64,000 bases of DNA from CAZBSE01 sp964578625. Its GTDB lineage: Bacteria; Actinomycetota; Humimicrobiia; Humimicrobiales; Humimicrobiaceae. The stretch spans positions 1 through 64,000 of the forward strand of contig CAZODQ010000008.1 in assembly GCA_964578625.1 (NCBI GenBank), in the 5' to 3' direction. The translations under genes were made by a program, and so were the position numbers. This document shows positions 45,855 through 55,659 of the stretch, piece by piece. A model generated the notes under the pieces. The model was not told where the DNA came from. It did not search any database and worked only from the letters and a program-made list of their open reading frames with translations. The stretch's first letter is position 1. Each line of letters starts with the position of its first letter.

Positions 45855-48173
45855 ATGAATAATGCTGTGCGCAAAATAGAATTAACAGCACCGGCAGGAG
45901 GATGGGAGCAATTGGTAGCTGCAGTTAATGCTGGTGCTGATTCTGTTTATCTAGGTTATAAGAAGTTTGGAGCCAGGGCATATGCTGAAAATTTCAGTAT
46001 TAAACAGTTAAAAAAAGCGATTGATTTTTCTCACAAGAATAGTGTAAAGGTTTATCTTACTTTAAATACGCTGATAAAAGATAAAGAAATACGGGATGTA
46101 ATAGATCTTTTAAGCGAATATGCCGGCATATGCTCTGATGGGATTATAGTACAGGATTATGGTATATATAAACTGATAAAAGATTTATTCGGAGAAATCC
46201 CGGTTCACGCCAGTACCCAAATGAATATTCATAATATTTATTCATTGAAATTATTTAAAGAGCTTGGATTTAAAAGAGTTATTCTTGCAAGAGAAATGAC
46301 TCTGAGTGAAATAAGAAATTTATGTGACAGTAATTTGTTGGAAATTGAAGTATTTGGCCATGGATCTCAGTGTTATTCATATTCGGGAAGCTGTTATTTC
46401 AGCTCTTTTGTAGGAGGCAGAAGTGGTAATAGGGGAAGATGCAGTCAACCTTGCAGGATGAAATATGGACTTGCAGAAAAAGAAAAAACAAAAATCAATT
46501 ATATTATAGCTGACGGAAGTTATTTGTTCAGCAAAAGCGACCTATATATACTTGATATGATGCCTGCAGTCATATCTGCAGGAGTAGATGCCTTAAAAAT
46601 AGAGGGGAGGATGAAATCGCCTGAATATGTAGGTATAGTAACAAAAATTTATAGGAAATATATAGACCTGTATTACAGCAAACCTTCGGATTATAAAGTT
46701 GATGATGAAGACTTTTACAAGCTTACACAGATATTTTCAAGGGAGCTGGGGCCAGGTTATTTAAGGGAGAAGTACCCGAAGGATATAATATCTATTAAAA
46801 AATCAGGGAGTATAGGAAATTTTTTAGGGCGGGTATATAAAGTAAATTTTAGGAATAATGATAACAAAAAAAATAAGATGGTGAAATCTGTTATTATAAA
46901 AAGCAATCGGAAAATAAATGAGGGTGACATTATTGAAATCTGGACTAAGAAAGGGAACAGCCGAATAAATGTCAGAGACTTAATATTAATAGGCGAGGAG
47001 AATAATAAATATATATACAGAATAGATCTGAATAAAAGAAGCAGTATCTTGGAGAAAGACAGGGTATTTAAGTATTTTGACAGGAAATTGGATGATGAAG
47101 CAAAATCCTTATTTGAAGGAAGTTTAAATAAATATAGACCAAACAATAAAAAAGTTTCTATTGTTTCCGGCAGCAGGGTAGACTATAAGAAAATAAAAAG
47201 CTATGAAGACAAGTTTATGCCGGTAAGTCATGCAACTGATAAAAAACCTAAAAGAAGTAAGCTGGCTCTGTCTGCTTATTTATATGACTGTAAGCATGTG
47301 GAGCCTGCCGTAAGAGAAGGTGCCGATAATATTATATACAGTGACTTTGATGAAATTATGAGAGGTATAGGACCTGGTGATGAAGAATTTAAGATCCTAA
47401 GAAGATATAATGAAATTAAGAATATAAAAGTAATTATAAACACTCCTTCTATTATATACAGCAGAGACCTTGATGTATTGAAAAATAATATTTTAAAATT
47501 CACAGATTTTAAAATAAACAGTTTTATAGTGTCAAACCCGGGATTAATAAAACTTTTATCTAAAACAAACCTGAAAAAAATATCAAATATTGATTTATAT
47601 TTAAACTTTAATTTTAATCTGTTTAACAGCCTTTCGGTATTATTTTTTAAAAACCTTATAGATGAAAGTATTATTCTTAGAGGAGTAGAGATTTCCCCGG
47701 AATTAAATGTTGGTGAAATATCAAAATTGATTTCAAATTATAGGAGATTATATATTGATGAACTGGATTTCTCTATTTTCGGACACGGGTATTTTCCAGT
47801 GATGAATTCCAGGTATAAGCTAAACTTCCTGACCGGCAAAGATAAATCAAGTTGTTTTATAGAAGATATAAAGGGCTACAGGTTTCAGACCGGTTCAGAT
47901 TATAATGGAAATATAATAATTTATAATTCAAAAAATTTTTGTACCTTATTTGAACTTGATAAAATTTTTAAAAGCGGAGTAAATAATATCATAATAGACA
48001 GCAGGTTTTTTAAGGAAAAAGACTTCTTAAAAATAATAAAGATCTATAGTGAAGCAATTGATATACTATACAATAAGGGGATTAAAGAGTATAAAGATTT
48101 CGTGTTTTTCTTAAAAGATGACCGGCTTTTTAAAGATTACTCAAGAGGGCACCTGCTTCGTGGAGTAGAATAA
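45855..48173 (+). CDS. peptidase U32 family protein with DUF3656-like C-terminus
   Basis: 772 residues. The N-terminal TIM-barrel-like domain (ELTAPAGGWEQLVAAVNAGADSVYLG) and the U32 signature EVFGHGSQCYSYSGSCYFSS, with Cys in GRCSQPCRMKYG, identify the family. Some U32 members (RlhA, TrhP, UbiU/V) are Fe-S or prephenate-dependent RNA or quinone hydroxylation factors rather than proteases. The long C-terminal half (~300-772) matches the extended class. It follows argH by 20 bases and may share that transcript without a functional link. Confidence 0.85.
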   Translation: MNNAVRKIELTAPAGGWEQLVAAVNAGADSVYLGYKKFGARAYAENFSIKQLKKAIDFSHKNSVKVYLTLNTLIKDKEIRDVIDLLSEYAGICSDGIIVQDYGIYKLIKDLFGEIPVHASTQMNIHNIYSLKLFKELGFKRVILAREMTLSEIRNLCDSNLLEIEVFGHGSQCYSYSGSCYFSSFVGGRSGNRGRCSQPCRMKYGLAEKEKTKINYIIADGSYLFSKSDLYILDMMPAVISAGVDALKIEGRMKSPEYVGIVTKIYRKYIDLYYSKPSDYKVDDEDFYKLTQIFSRELGPGYLREKYPKDIISIKKSGSIGNFLGRVYKVNFRNNDNKKNKMVKSVIIKSNRKINEGDIIEIWTKKGNSRINVRDLILIGEENNKYIYRIDLNKRSSILEKDRVFKYFDRKLDDEAKSLFEGSLNKYRPNNKKVSIVSGSRVDYKKIKSYEDKFMPVSHATDKKPKRSKLALSAYLYDCKHVEPAVREGADNIIYSDFDEIMRGIGPGDEEFKILRRYNEIKNIKVIINTPSIIYSRDLDVLKNNILKFTDFKINSFIVSNPGLIKLLSKTNLKKISNIDLYLNFNFNLFNSLSVLFFKNLIDESIILRGVEISPELNVGEISKLISNYRRLYIDELDFSIFGHGYFPVMNSRYKLNFLTGKDKSSCFIEDIKGYRFQTGSDYNGNIIIYNSKNFCTLFELDKIFKSGVNNIIIDSRFFKEKDFLKIIKIYSEAIDILYNKGIKEYKDFVFFLKDDRLFKDYSRGHLLRGVE

Positions 48174-48182
48174 AAAATATTG

Positions 48183-51032
48183 CTAAACTTCTTCCACATC
48201 TTCCTCTTCTTCTCCTACTTCTTCCTGTATCTCTATAGTAACGGTGGAGCCGTAATTTAGGTATTCATCTGCTTCTGGACTCTGGCTTATAACTATGCCC
48301 GAAGCTTCAGCGTCAGGAAGTATTTCAATTTCAAATCCTGATCCGGTAAGTTCGAGTTCGGCTTCTTCTTTTGTCATATCAACAACATTGGGTACTTTTA
48401 CACCCATGCTAATTTTAATTATGACTTCCTGTGCTTTTTCATAGAGAGTCCCGGCTACGGGTGTCTGGGAAAATACCAGATCTTTTTCTTCTGTACTTTC
48501 TTCATAATAGACGCTTATTATTTCAAAGCCGGAAGCATTTAATTTTTCAATTGCTTCCCCTTCAGTCAATTGTAAAACATCAGGTACTGTTGATTCAGGG
48601 TTTTCGCCTTTGCTTATATACAGGGTAACCATATCGGATTTAGAGACTTTTGAACCCGGAACAGGATTCTGCTTGAATATATTGCCAGACGGTTGTTTTT
48701 CACTGAAATCATATATTGAACTGGAAAGTATCAATCCAAGATCCTCTATTATCTCTTTTGCAGTATCGGGATCCAGTCCTGTAAGATCAGGCATATCGAA
48801 AGTTTCTTTGCCTTTACTGACATATAAAATAATATTTAATTTCTCACCTTCGAGAGACTCCACTGTCTCACCTGCTTCCGGATTTTGTTTAAAGACAATA
48901 TCCTGATTATATACATCATTGAATTCATGGGTCTCGTCAACTACAAAATATAAATCCTCAAGTATCTGTTTTGCTTCTTCAAAACTTTTTCCTACGACAT
49001 CAGGTACCTCAACCTTATTATGTATATCACAGATATCCTTAGGTTCCTCTCCTTCAATAAATATTTTCCATTCGATAGACTCTTCAGGACACCAGAATGT
49101 AGTAAGTAAACCTGATTCAGCACAAACTTCAACATCTATCAGTCCCTTATCAGGTTTATCAAAATCTGATACAGGTTTATTTTCAAGCGCAGAGCTCATA
49201 AATTCCCGCCATATATCAGCAGGATAAGTTCCACCTACTACAACTCTTCCGTTTATTGGTTCCATAGGCTGGCTAGATTCAGGGTAACCCATCCATACTA
49301 CCGTAACAAGGTCAGGAGTATAACCGGCAAACCAGGCATCTACATTTTCTTCAGTGGTACCGGTCTTACCTGCTGCGGGTCTTCCTATATTGGCTCCTTT
49401 GCCTGTTCCGCTTTCTATGACTTTCTTTAATATCTGGGTTATATAATATGCTACAGGCTTTTCAATCACTCTATGGTTGGATTCATTATCTTCCGGATCA
49501 TATTCGTATAATACATTTCCCTCATAATCTGTTATTTTTAATATGCATACAGGCTGCCTGTATATACCGCCGGAAGCGAGTGTTGAAAATACTTTACTTA
49601 GGTCAAGAGGAGTTATACCTACCTCAAGTCCGCCTATGGCAATTGCCGGATTACTTCCAACATCATAAATCTCCATATCATTGCATAAACTTTCTACATT
49701 CTCTGCACCGACTTTCATCATCAATTGGGCATAAACCACATTTACAGAATTTATAGTGGCATCTACTACGGTTATATCCTCCGCAAATTTTTGGTTCCCA
49801 TAGTTATCAACTACCCAATCAGGACCGCTGGGCATATCTATAGTGATAGGACCATTGGGGTTGTATGTATTATTAGGGGAAAGATTCTGAAGTATAGATT
49901 CCATCAGTACAAGTACTTTAAATACAGAACCGGGCTGCCTTTTTCCCTGGACGGCAATATTGAATTTACTGGTGCTGTAATCCTTTCCACCGATTAATGC
50001 ATTGATGTAACCGTTATCAGGATCGATACTTACCAAAGAATAAGATGGACCTGGATCTTCAGGAAAAACTTCTTCTATGGCATTTTCCGCTTTTTTCTGA
50101 AGATCCGGGTCAAGGGTAGTGTATATACGCAGCCCCCCTTTAAAAACATCATAATCTGTAAATTTTTTATCATATAATCTCTGTTTTACATAATCTACAA
50201 AGTAGGGTGCTGTTCTGCTGCTGAACAGTACGGAATCTGCAGTAAAATCTTTGTTTATTACAACAGGTTCGGCCAGTGCGTCAAGATATTCGCTGGTATC
50301 AATGAATTTCTGCTCATACATCAATTGAAGAACAAGATCTCTCCTCATCTTTGCCTTTTCCATATCATTGAATGGTGAGTACACTTCGGGAGATCGTACA
50401 AGTCCGGCAAGAAGCGCCGCTTGGGGTAGCGATAATTCACTTGCATTTACACCGAAATATACCTCTGATGCTTTTTCTATCCCATAAGCACCGGATCCAA
50501 AACAAATGGTATTTAAATACATTTCCAGAATCTTATCTTTAGTGTAATTTCTTTCAAGCTGGATTGCGATCAAGGCTTCGTTAAGTTTTCTCCGGAATGT
50601 CTTTTCAGGGCTGAAATAAATATTTTTTACATACTGCTGGGTAATAGTACTGCCGCCCTGGGATAAATCACCAGCCTTTATATCTGCTATAAAGGCTCCT
50701 ATGATTCTTATATAATCGACTCCCTGATGTTCATAGAATCTTTTATCTTCTACTGCGACAATTGCATCCTTTATATACTGTGGCATTTCATAAAATGAGA
50801 TTATCTCCCTGTTTTCCTCGGCGTGAAATTCTGTGACCAGACTTCCGTCAAGAGCATAGACTTTGGAAGTCTGAGCAATAGGAGAAGGAGTCAATTCTTC
50901 AAGTGATGGAATTGAATTTAGATAGTAAAGTACTAAAATAGCACCTGTCGCTATAGCCAGGACCAGAAATGCCGATACTGCAAATATAAAAAATTTTAGG
51001 CAGCCGCTTAACTCTCTGCGTTTTAAATTCAT
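48183..51032 (-). CDS. class A penicillin-binding protein with four PASTA domains
   Basis: 949 residues. Short cytoplasmic start, membrane anchor (~15-37), GT51 glycosyltransferase with catalytic Glu95 (VEDKRFYEHQG) and GGSTITQQYVKN, then transpeptidase with SVFK (Ser369, Lys372), SVN (429-431) and KTGTT (556-560). Four PASTA repeats follow, starting VPDVVGKSF (~676), MPDLTGLD, VPDVLQLT and VPNVVDMT, then an acidic tail (EEEEDVEEV). It polymerises and crosslinks peptidoglycan outside the membrane; PASTA domains bind peptidoglycan or muropeptides. Four PASTAs on one class A PBP is more than the one or two usual in Actinobacteria. Divergent from tyrS. Confidence 0.93.
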   Translation of the reverse strand: MNLKRRELSGCLKFFIFAVSAFLVLAIATGAILVLYYLNSIPSLEELTPSPIAQTSKVYALDGSLVTEFHAEENREIISFYEMPQYIKDAIVAVEDKRFYEHQGVDYIRIIGAFIADIKAGDLSQGGSTITQQYVKNIYFSPEKTFRRKLNEALIAIQLERNYTKDKILEMYLNTICFGSGAYGIEKASEVYFGVNASELSLPQAALLAGLVRSPEVYSPFNDMEKAKMRRDLVLQLMYEQKFIDTSEYLDALAEPVVINKDFTADSVLFSSRTAPYFVDYVKQRLYDKKFTDYDVFKGGLRIYTTLDPDLQKKAENAIEEVFPEDPGPSYSLVSIDPDNGYINALIGGKDYSTSKFNIAVQGKRQPGSVFKVLVLMESILQNLSPNNTYNPNGPITIDMPSGPDWVVDNYGNQKFAEDITVVDATINSVNVVYAQLMMKVGAENVESLCNDMEIYDVGSNPAIAIGGLEVGITPLDLSKVFSTLASGGIYRQPVCILKITDYEGNVLYEYDPEDNESNHRVIEKPVAYYITQILKKVIESGTGKGANIGRPAAGKTGTTEENVDAWFAGYTPDLVTVVWMGYPESSQPMEPINGRVVVGGTYPADIWREFMSSALENKPVSDFDKPDKGLIDVEVCAESGLLTTFWCPEESIEWKIFIEGEEPKDICDIHNKVEVPDVVGKSFEEAKQILEDLYFVVDETHEFNDVYNQDIVFKQNPEAGETVESLEGEKLNIILYVSKGKETFDMPDLTGLDPDTAKEIIEDLGLILSSSIYDFSEKQPSGNIFKQNPVPGSKVSKSDMVTLYISKGENPESTVPDVLQLTEGEAIEKLNASGFEIISVYYEESTEEKDLVFSQTPVAGTLYEKAQEVIIKISMGVKVPNVVDMTKEEAELELTGSGFEIEILPDAEASGIVISQSPEADEYLNYGSTVTIEIQEEVGEEEEDVEEV

Positions 51033-51217
51033 CTTTAATTGTTCATTTATTAAATAATATAAAACTCTAACCCAAGAAATTTTATATAAAATTTAGTTAA
51101 ATAACAACATGGTCTTAATATATATAATAAGTTATGTTAATATTTATTTTAATTTTTGATTTATATATTCATTTCCGGAAGAGATTAAGAGTATAAGAAG
51201 GATTAGAAAGCAGTAAT

Positions 51218-52453
51218 ATGATAGAAAAAAATCTACAAAAACAGATGGATATTATATCTATAGGAACTGAAGAAGTTTTAATTGAAGAAGACCTTAGATC
51301 AATTCTTAAAAAATCCATAGAGGAAAATAAACCCTTAAAAGTGAAATTGGGATTGGACCCGACTTCTCCTGATATTCATCTCGGTCATACTGTTGTTTTA
51401 AACAAGCTCCGTCAATTTCAGAATCTGGGCCATAAAGCTATACTTATAATAGGAGATTATACTGCAAGAATAGGTGATCCTTCAGGAAGGTCGGCATTAA
51501 GGCCGAAATTATCTGCCAATATTATAAATGAGAATGCCAAGACTTATATGAAGCAGGCATTTAAAATACTTAATCCCCAAAGAACGGAAGTAGTTAAAAA
51601 TTCAAAATGGCTTAAAATCTTAAATTTTGAGGATATTTTAAATCTGACTTCGAAATTTACTGTTGCACGTATGCTTGAAAGAGATGATTTTAAAAAGAGG
51701 TTCAAAGGCAATATTCCCATAGCGATAATGGAATTTCTTTATCCGGTCATGCAGGCATATGATTCGGTTGCAATAGAAGCAGATATAGAATTGGGAGGGA
51801 CTGATCAGAGATTTAACTTACTTATGGGTAGAGAATTGCAAAAAGAATTTTCACAGAGGCCACAGATCGCTATTACAATGCCTATACTGGTTGGTACTGA
51901 CGGTATTGAGAAAATGAGTAAGAGTCTTGGTAACTATATAGGAGTTGATGAACCGCCAAAAGAGATTTTTGGCAAGGTAATGTCTATACCTGACAGTATA
52001 ATGATGGATTATTTCAAACTGCTTACTGCGCTGGACAGCAAGGAAATAAAAGAAATTGAATACAGTATAAAAAAGCAGAAGCTCAATCCTTCTATTGCAA
52101 AAAGAAAACTGGCTAAAACCATAATAAAGGATCTCTACAGCAGAAAAGAATCTGAAGAAGCTGAAGAAAATTTCAATCTGATCTTTAAAAAAAGGAAAGT
52201 CCCGGATGACGTAACCGAATACAAAATTGACTCTAAGAAGTTAAAAGGTAGTAAAGTCTGTCTGGTAGAATTACTTGTAGATTCAGGACTTGCCAAATCA
52301 AAAGGCGAAGCCAGAAGACTTATTGCACAGGGGGGAGTTAGAATTGGTGATAAAAAAATTGATGATCCAAGTATGGAATTTAATCTAAGCAATATCAACG
52401 GCAAGGTAATCAAAAGAGGTAAAAGGCACTTCAAAAAAATAGTTGTAAAGTAG
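51218..52453 (+). CDS. tyrS: tyrosyl-tRNA synthetase
   Basis: 411 residues. Class I HIGH equivalent DIHLGHT, KMSKS present in EKMSKSLGN, FLYPVMQAYDS, and C-terminal S4 RNA-binding domain (DSGLAKSKGEARRLIAQGGVRI). The length and the KMSKS form fit the TyrZ-like subgroup. No T-box leader in the 185 bases upstream. Confidence 0.95.
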   Translation: MIEKNLQKQMDIISIGTEEVLIEEDLRSILKKSIEENKPLKVKLGLDPTSPDIHLGHTVVLNKLRQFQNLGHKAILIIGDYTARIGDPSGRSALRPKLSANIINENAKTYMKQAFKILNPQRTEVVKNSKWLKILNFEDILNLTSKFTVARMLERDDFKKRFKGNIPIAIMEFLYPVMQAYDSVAIEADIELGGTDQRFNLLMGRELQKEFSQRPQIAITMPILVGTDGIEKMSKSLGNYIGVDEPPKEIFGKVMSIPDSIMMDYFKLLTALDSKEIKEIEYSIKKQKLNPSIAKRKLAKTIIKDLYSRKESEEAEENFNLIFKKRKVPDDVTEYKIDSKKLKGSKVCLVELLVDSGLAKSKGEARRLIAQGGVRIGDKKIDDPSMEFNLSNINGKVIKRGKRHFKKIVVK

Positions 52454-52893
52454 TATTTACACCAGCATTTCTTCAATAAAAAAATTAAGTTCTAAAAGAG
52501 CAAGATTAAATTAAGACTAATTTTTATTGACTTAAATTAATGCTATAGTTAAAATAAAATCAATTATTATTTTTATTGGAAATTACTTGATTTATAGAAT
52601 AATTTGCACTAGTCAGTAGAAATATTATTAGCGATAAAGAGATTATATTGACAAAATTGAAGGAAGCAGGTTTTTAACCATAAGAATTATTTAAATTGTT
52701 TATTAAATTGCTAATGATAAATTTCGTAAAATAAAAATTTAGGAGGTAAGTAAATAATTATTTAAAAAGTATGTTGATCTGATATAAACAGGGAAATGTA
52801 CTTTTAAAATTATGTATTTTAATTCTGAAATCAAAAATTGTATTAGATATTAAAATATTTTATTTAAAATTAATTAGTGCAAATTAATTTATT
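52454..52893 (+). other. long non-coding leader region upstream of rny
   Basis: 440 bases with no supported gene. A promoter-like TTGACT-N17-TAAAAT (52527-52555) would start a transcript with about 380 bases of leader before the terminator next to rny. An isolated AGGAGG at 52741 has no start codon at usable distance. Either a small RNA or a regulated 5' leader is possible; I cannot assign a known riboswitch class. Confidence 0.4.
52527..52555 (+). promoter_or_regulatory. candidate promoter for the rny leader
   Basis: TTGACT (52527-52532), 17-base spacer and TAAAAT (52550-52555): 5/6 matches to each sigma-A hexamer. Confidence 0.5.
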
Positions 52894-52927
52894 AAGTCGA
52901 GTAATAGATGACTCGACTTTTTTATTT
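52894..52927 (+). terminator. intrinsic terminator directly upstream of rny
   Basis: Perfect 9-bp stem AAGTCGAGT (52894-52902) with ACTCGACTT (52911-52919), 8-base loop and T-rich tail. It ends only about 20 bases before the rny start codon and overlaps no upstream gene, so it can only act on a leader transcript, as an attenuator or as the end of a small RNA. Confidence 0.8.
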
Positions 52928-52946
52928 TGGAAGGAAGGTTTATAAA

Positions 52947-54488
52947 ATGGATTTGTTAATAAGAATTCTGGCATTAGGTGTTGCAGTTATAATAGGATTT
53001 TTGGTGGGATTCTTTTTTAGAAAGTACATAATAGATTCAAAACTCAGTTCGGCGGAACAAAAAGCAAATCTTATGTTAAATAATGCTAAAAAAGAAGCAC
53101 AGAACATTAAAAAAGAAGCACTGCTTGAAGGCAAAGAAGAAATTCAAAATTTAAAAGCCAGCACTGAGGATGAGACAAAAAAACAGAAATTTGAACTCAA
53201 GAGGAGGGAAGACAGATTATCGGACCGTGAGGATTCCATTGAGAAAAAAGCTCATTATCTGGATAAAAAAGAGCAGATTGTAAACCAGAGAAGTATGGAA
53301 TTTGATAAGAAAAATAAAAAACTTGATGAAGTGCTGGAAAAGGAAATACTGAAGCTTGAAGCTATAGGGGAGCTGACCAGAGATGAAGCAAAAGCAATTC
53401 TGATGAAAAAAATAGAGGATGAAGCAAAATATGCATCTGCTAAGGAGATCAGGAATATTGAAGCAAAGTTAAAGGAAGATGCTGATAAAATTGCTAAAAA
53501 GATAATTTCACAGGCCATACAGAGGTGTGCAATGGATCATGTGAGTGAAACAACAGTGTCTGTAGTGAATTTACCAAATGATGAGATGAAAGGAAGAATA
53601 ATAGGCAGAGAGGGTAGGAACATAAGAGTTTTTGAAAACCTTACAGGTATAAATATAATTGTGGATGATACACCGGAAGCCGTTATATTGTCATCATTTG
53701 ATCCTGTAAGAAGGGAGATCGCAAGAGTGACTCTTGAGAATTTAATAACGGACGGAAGAATTCATCCTGCAAGAATCGAAGAAATGTATGAGAAAGCAAG
53801 TAAAATTATCAGTAATGAGATTAAATTGGAAGGAGAACAGGCTGTTTTTGATACAGGGATATCAGAATTAAATCCGGGAATAGTAAAAGTGTTGGGAAGA
53901 TTGAAATATAGGACAAGCTATGGCCAGAATGTACTGCTCCATTCTAAAGAAGTTGCTTACATAGCAGGCATGATTGCAGCTGAGCTTGGCATGAACACAA
54001 AGAAAGCAAAAAGAGCCGGGCTGCTGCATGATATAGGAAAAGCACTGACTCATGACATAGAAGGTTCACACGCCATTATTGGAGCTGAACTTGCAAAGAG
54101 ATTAAATGAAGATGAAGAGATTTGTCATGCCATTGAGTCACACCATAATGAAGTTGAAGCAAAGTCTATATTGGATGTCATAATACAGGCTGCAGACCAG
54201 ATTTCGGGCGGAAGGCCGGGAGCAAGAAGAGAAACACTGGAAAACTATGTAAAGAGGCTGGAAAGCCTGGAAAAAATTGCGACTAAATTCAAAGGAATAG
54301 AAAAGGCTTATGCTATTCAGGCTGGAAGAGAAATAAGAGTTATGGTTAAACCTGAAGAAGTCGATGAAAATATGTCGGTAATGCTGTCTAAAGAAATAGC
54401 AAGAGAGATAGAGAAAGAAATGGAATATCCCGGGCAGATAAAAGTAACCGTGATCAGGGAAAGCAGAGCAATTGATTATGCAAAATAA
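52947..54488 (+). CDS. rny: ribonuclease Y
   Basis: 513 residues from the ATG at 52947, with AAGGAAGG upstream; an in-frame ATG at 52908 lies in the terminator loop and is rejected. N-terminal membrane helix (~5-25), long charged coiled coil (~28-200), KH domain (NDEMKGRIIGREGRNIRVFE) and HD phosphohydrolase domain (LLHDIGKALTHDIEGSHA). Membrane-bound endoribonuclease that starts mRNA decay. Heads a co-directional run through hflX. Confidence 0.96.
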   Translation: MDLLIRILALGVAVIIGFLVGFFFRKYIIDSKLSSAEQKANLMLNNAKKEAQNIKKEALLEGKEEIQNLKASTEDETKKQKFELKRREDRLSDREDSIEKKAHYLDKKEQIVNQRSMEFDKKNKKLDEVLEKEILKLEAIGELTRDEAKAILMKKIEDEAKYASAKEIRNIEAKLKEDADKIAKKIISQAIQRCAMDHVSETTVSVVNLPNDEMKGRIIGREGRNIRVFENLTGINIIVDDTPEAVILSSFDPVRREIARVTLENLITDGRIHPARIEEMYEKASKIISNEIKLEGEQAVFDTGISELNPGIVKVLGRLKYRTSYGQNVLLHSKEVAYIAGMIAAELGMNTKKAKRAGLLHDIGKALTHDIEGSHAIIGAELAKRLNEDEEICHAIESHHNEVEAKSILDVIIQAADQISGGRPGARRETLENYVKRLESLEKIATKFKGIEKAYAIQAGREIRVMVKPEEVDENMSVMLSKEIAREIEKEMEYPGQIKVTVIRESRAIDYAK

Positions 54489-55635
54489 TACTGATATAGA
54501 CAAGCTTTTATCTGAGTTAAAAATAAGGGATTCATTGAATATTGAAGAAGACCTTGGTAATGGATATGTAAGATTGAAAATATCCGAAGCTGATAGAAGG
54601 CAGGCTCTTCAGGACATAGGCTGTGTAGAAGATATAGTAGTGGAACTGCTACGGAATAGCAGGGATGCACACAGCATTAATATTTTTATTGGAACAAAGA
54701 AAATTGAAGATAAAAGAAGAAAGATCTATTTTATAGATGACGGAGATGGGATCCCTCCCAAGCTTCAAAACATTATCTTTGAGTCAAGAGTAACTTCTAA
54801 ACTTGAGAACGGGATAAAGGACCCTTATGGATTTCACGGCAGGGGAATGGCATTATTCTCAATAAAATTAAATACAGAAGAAATAAAAATAGTTTTTTCC
54901 GACAGATCAAAAGGTGCGTCATTTTATGTGGATATAGACCTGTCAAAGATTCCGGAAAAGAAGGACCAGTCTATAATGCCTCAAATAATAAAAATGGACG
55001 GAGATCTAAATATAATAGGAGGGGTAAATAATATAATTAAGACTATAATTGAGTTTCAGCTTCAGAATAAAAGCATTAACTTTTATTATGGGACACCAAC
55101 GCAGATATTGTCTACAATGAGGGAAGTTCTTAAGAAAGACGGGAAGTATTCTAATTATCCCAGGTTTGACCAATGGGGAAAATTAAAAAAATATATTCAA
55201 AAAAATAATATTAAAGTGACGGAAATACCAATACTTACCGATAATTATAACCTTATGGACGATATTGCAAAAAATATATTTAATATGCATTTATCCCAGA
55301 GAGGTATACAGAGAATCATATATAATGAAATAAAAGCGCTGGAACCTTTAAAAATTGATTTAGACGGCAGTTTTAAAGGTAAAGCGATCAATAGTATGAG
55401 TGAAGAAGATACTATAGATAATGATAAAAAATCGGGTAAAAAACTTGTTCTTTATGATGAGAATAAACTGGCAAGCAGGTTTAAAGATGAAGAAATTAGA
55501 TGTATAATTAAAACCGTAGAAAATAAGGTCAACGAAATAGGTTATAAATATTTCATCACTACCAGTAAAAATATAGAATATAAGAAAGTAAATAATATTA
55601 TAAAATTACTAATTGAATTGAAGCAAAAAGAATAA
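54478..55635 (+). CDS. GHKL-type (MutL/Hsp90-like) ATP-binding protein, function unknown
   Basis: 385 residues from the ATG at 54478; the preceding TTG is less likely. Overlaps rny by 11 bases, so coupled to it. Bergerat-fold motifs: N-box VVELLRNSRDAHS, G1 DDGDGIPP, G2 YGFHGRGMALFSIK. The N-box begins ELLRNSRDA, like the ELVeNSlDA of MutL and topoisomerase VI. The C-terminal ~200 residues have no recognised domain and lack a MutL endonuclease motif, HisKA or transducer Lys. An ATP-driven dimerising switch is the best guess; position between rny and spoVS suggests a role tied to RNA decay or envelope/differentiation control. Confidence 0.75.
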   Translation: MQNNTDIDKLLSELKIRDSLNIEEDLGNGYVRLKISEADRRQALQDIGCVEDIVVELLRNSRDAHSINIFIGTKKIEDKRRKIYFIDDGDGIPPKLQNIIFESRVTSKLENGIKDPYGFHGRGMALFSIKLNTEEIKIVFSDRSKGASFYVDIDLSKIPEKKDQSIMPQIIKMDGDLNIIGGVNNIIKTIIEFQLQNKSINFYYGTPTQILSTMREVLKKDGKYSNYPRFDQWGKLKKYIQKNNIKVTEIPILTDNYNLMDDIAKNIFNMHLSQRGIQRIIYNEIKALEPLKIDLDGSFKGKAINSMSEEDTIDNDKKSGKKLVLYDENKLASRFKDEEIRCIIKTVENKVNEIGYKYFITTSKNIEYKKVNNIIKLLIELKQKE

Positions 55636-55659
55636 AAGAGAAAATAGCAAAATAGTAAT

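Noticed and set aside
52656..52670. GAAGGAAGCAGG resembling the conserved apical loop of bacterial SRP RNA
   Set aside because: The CCGG stem half and the flanking UCAGG strand are missing and no long hairpin can be formed around it.
52908..52946. Upstream ATG of rny at 52908 as the start codon
   Set aside because: It lies in the loop of a perfect terminator hairpin and lacks a ribosome site; the ATG at 52947 has AAGGAAGG and begins at the membrane helix as in other RNase Y proteins.
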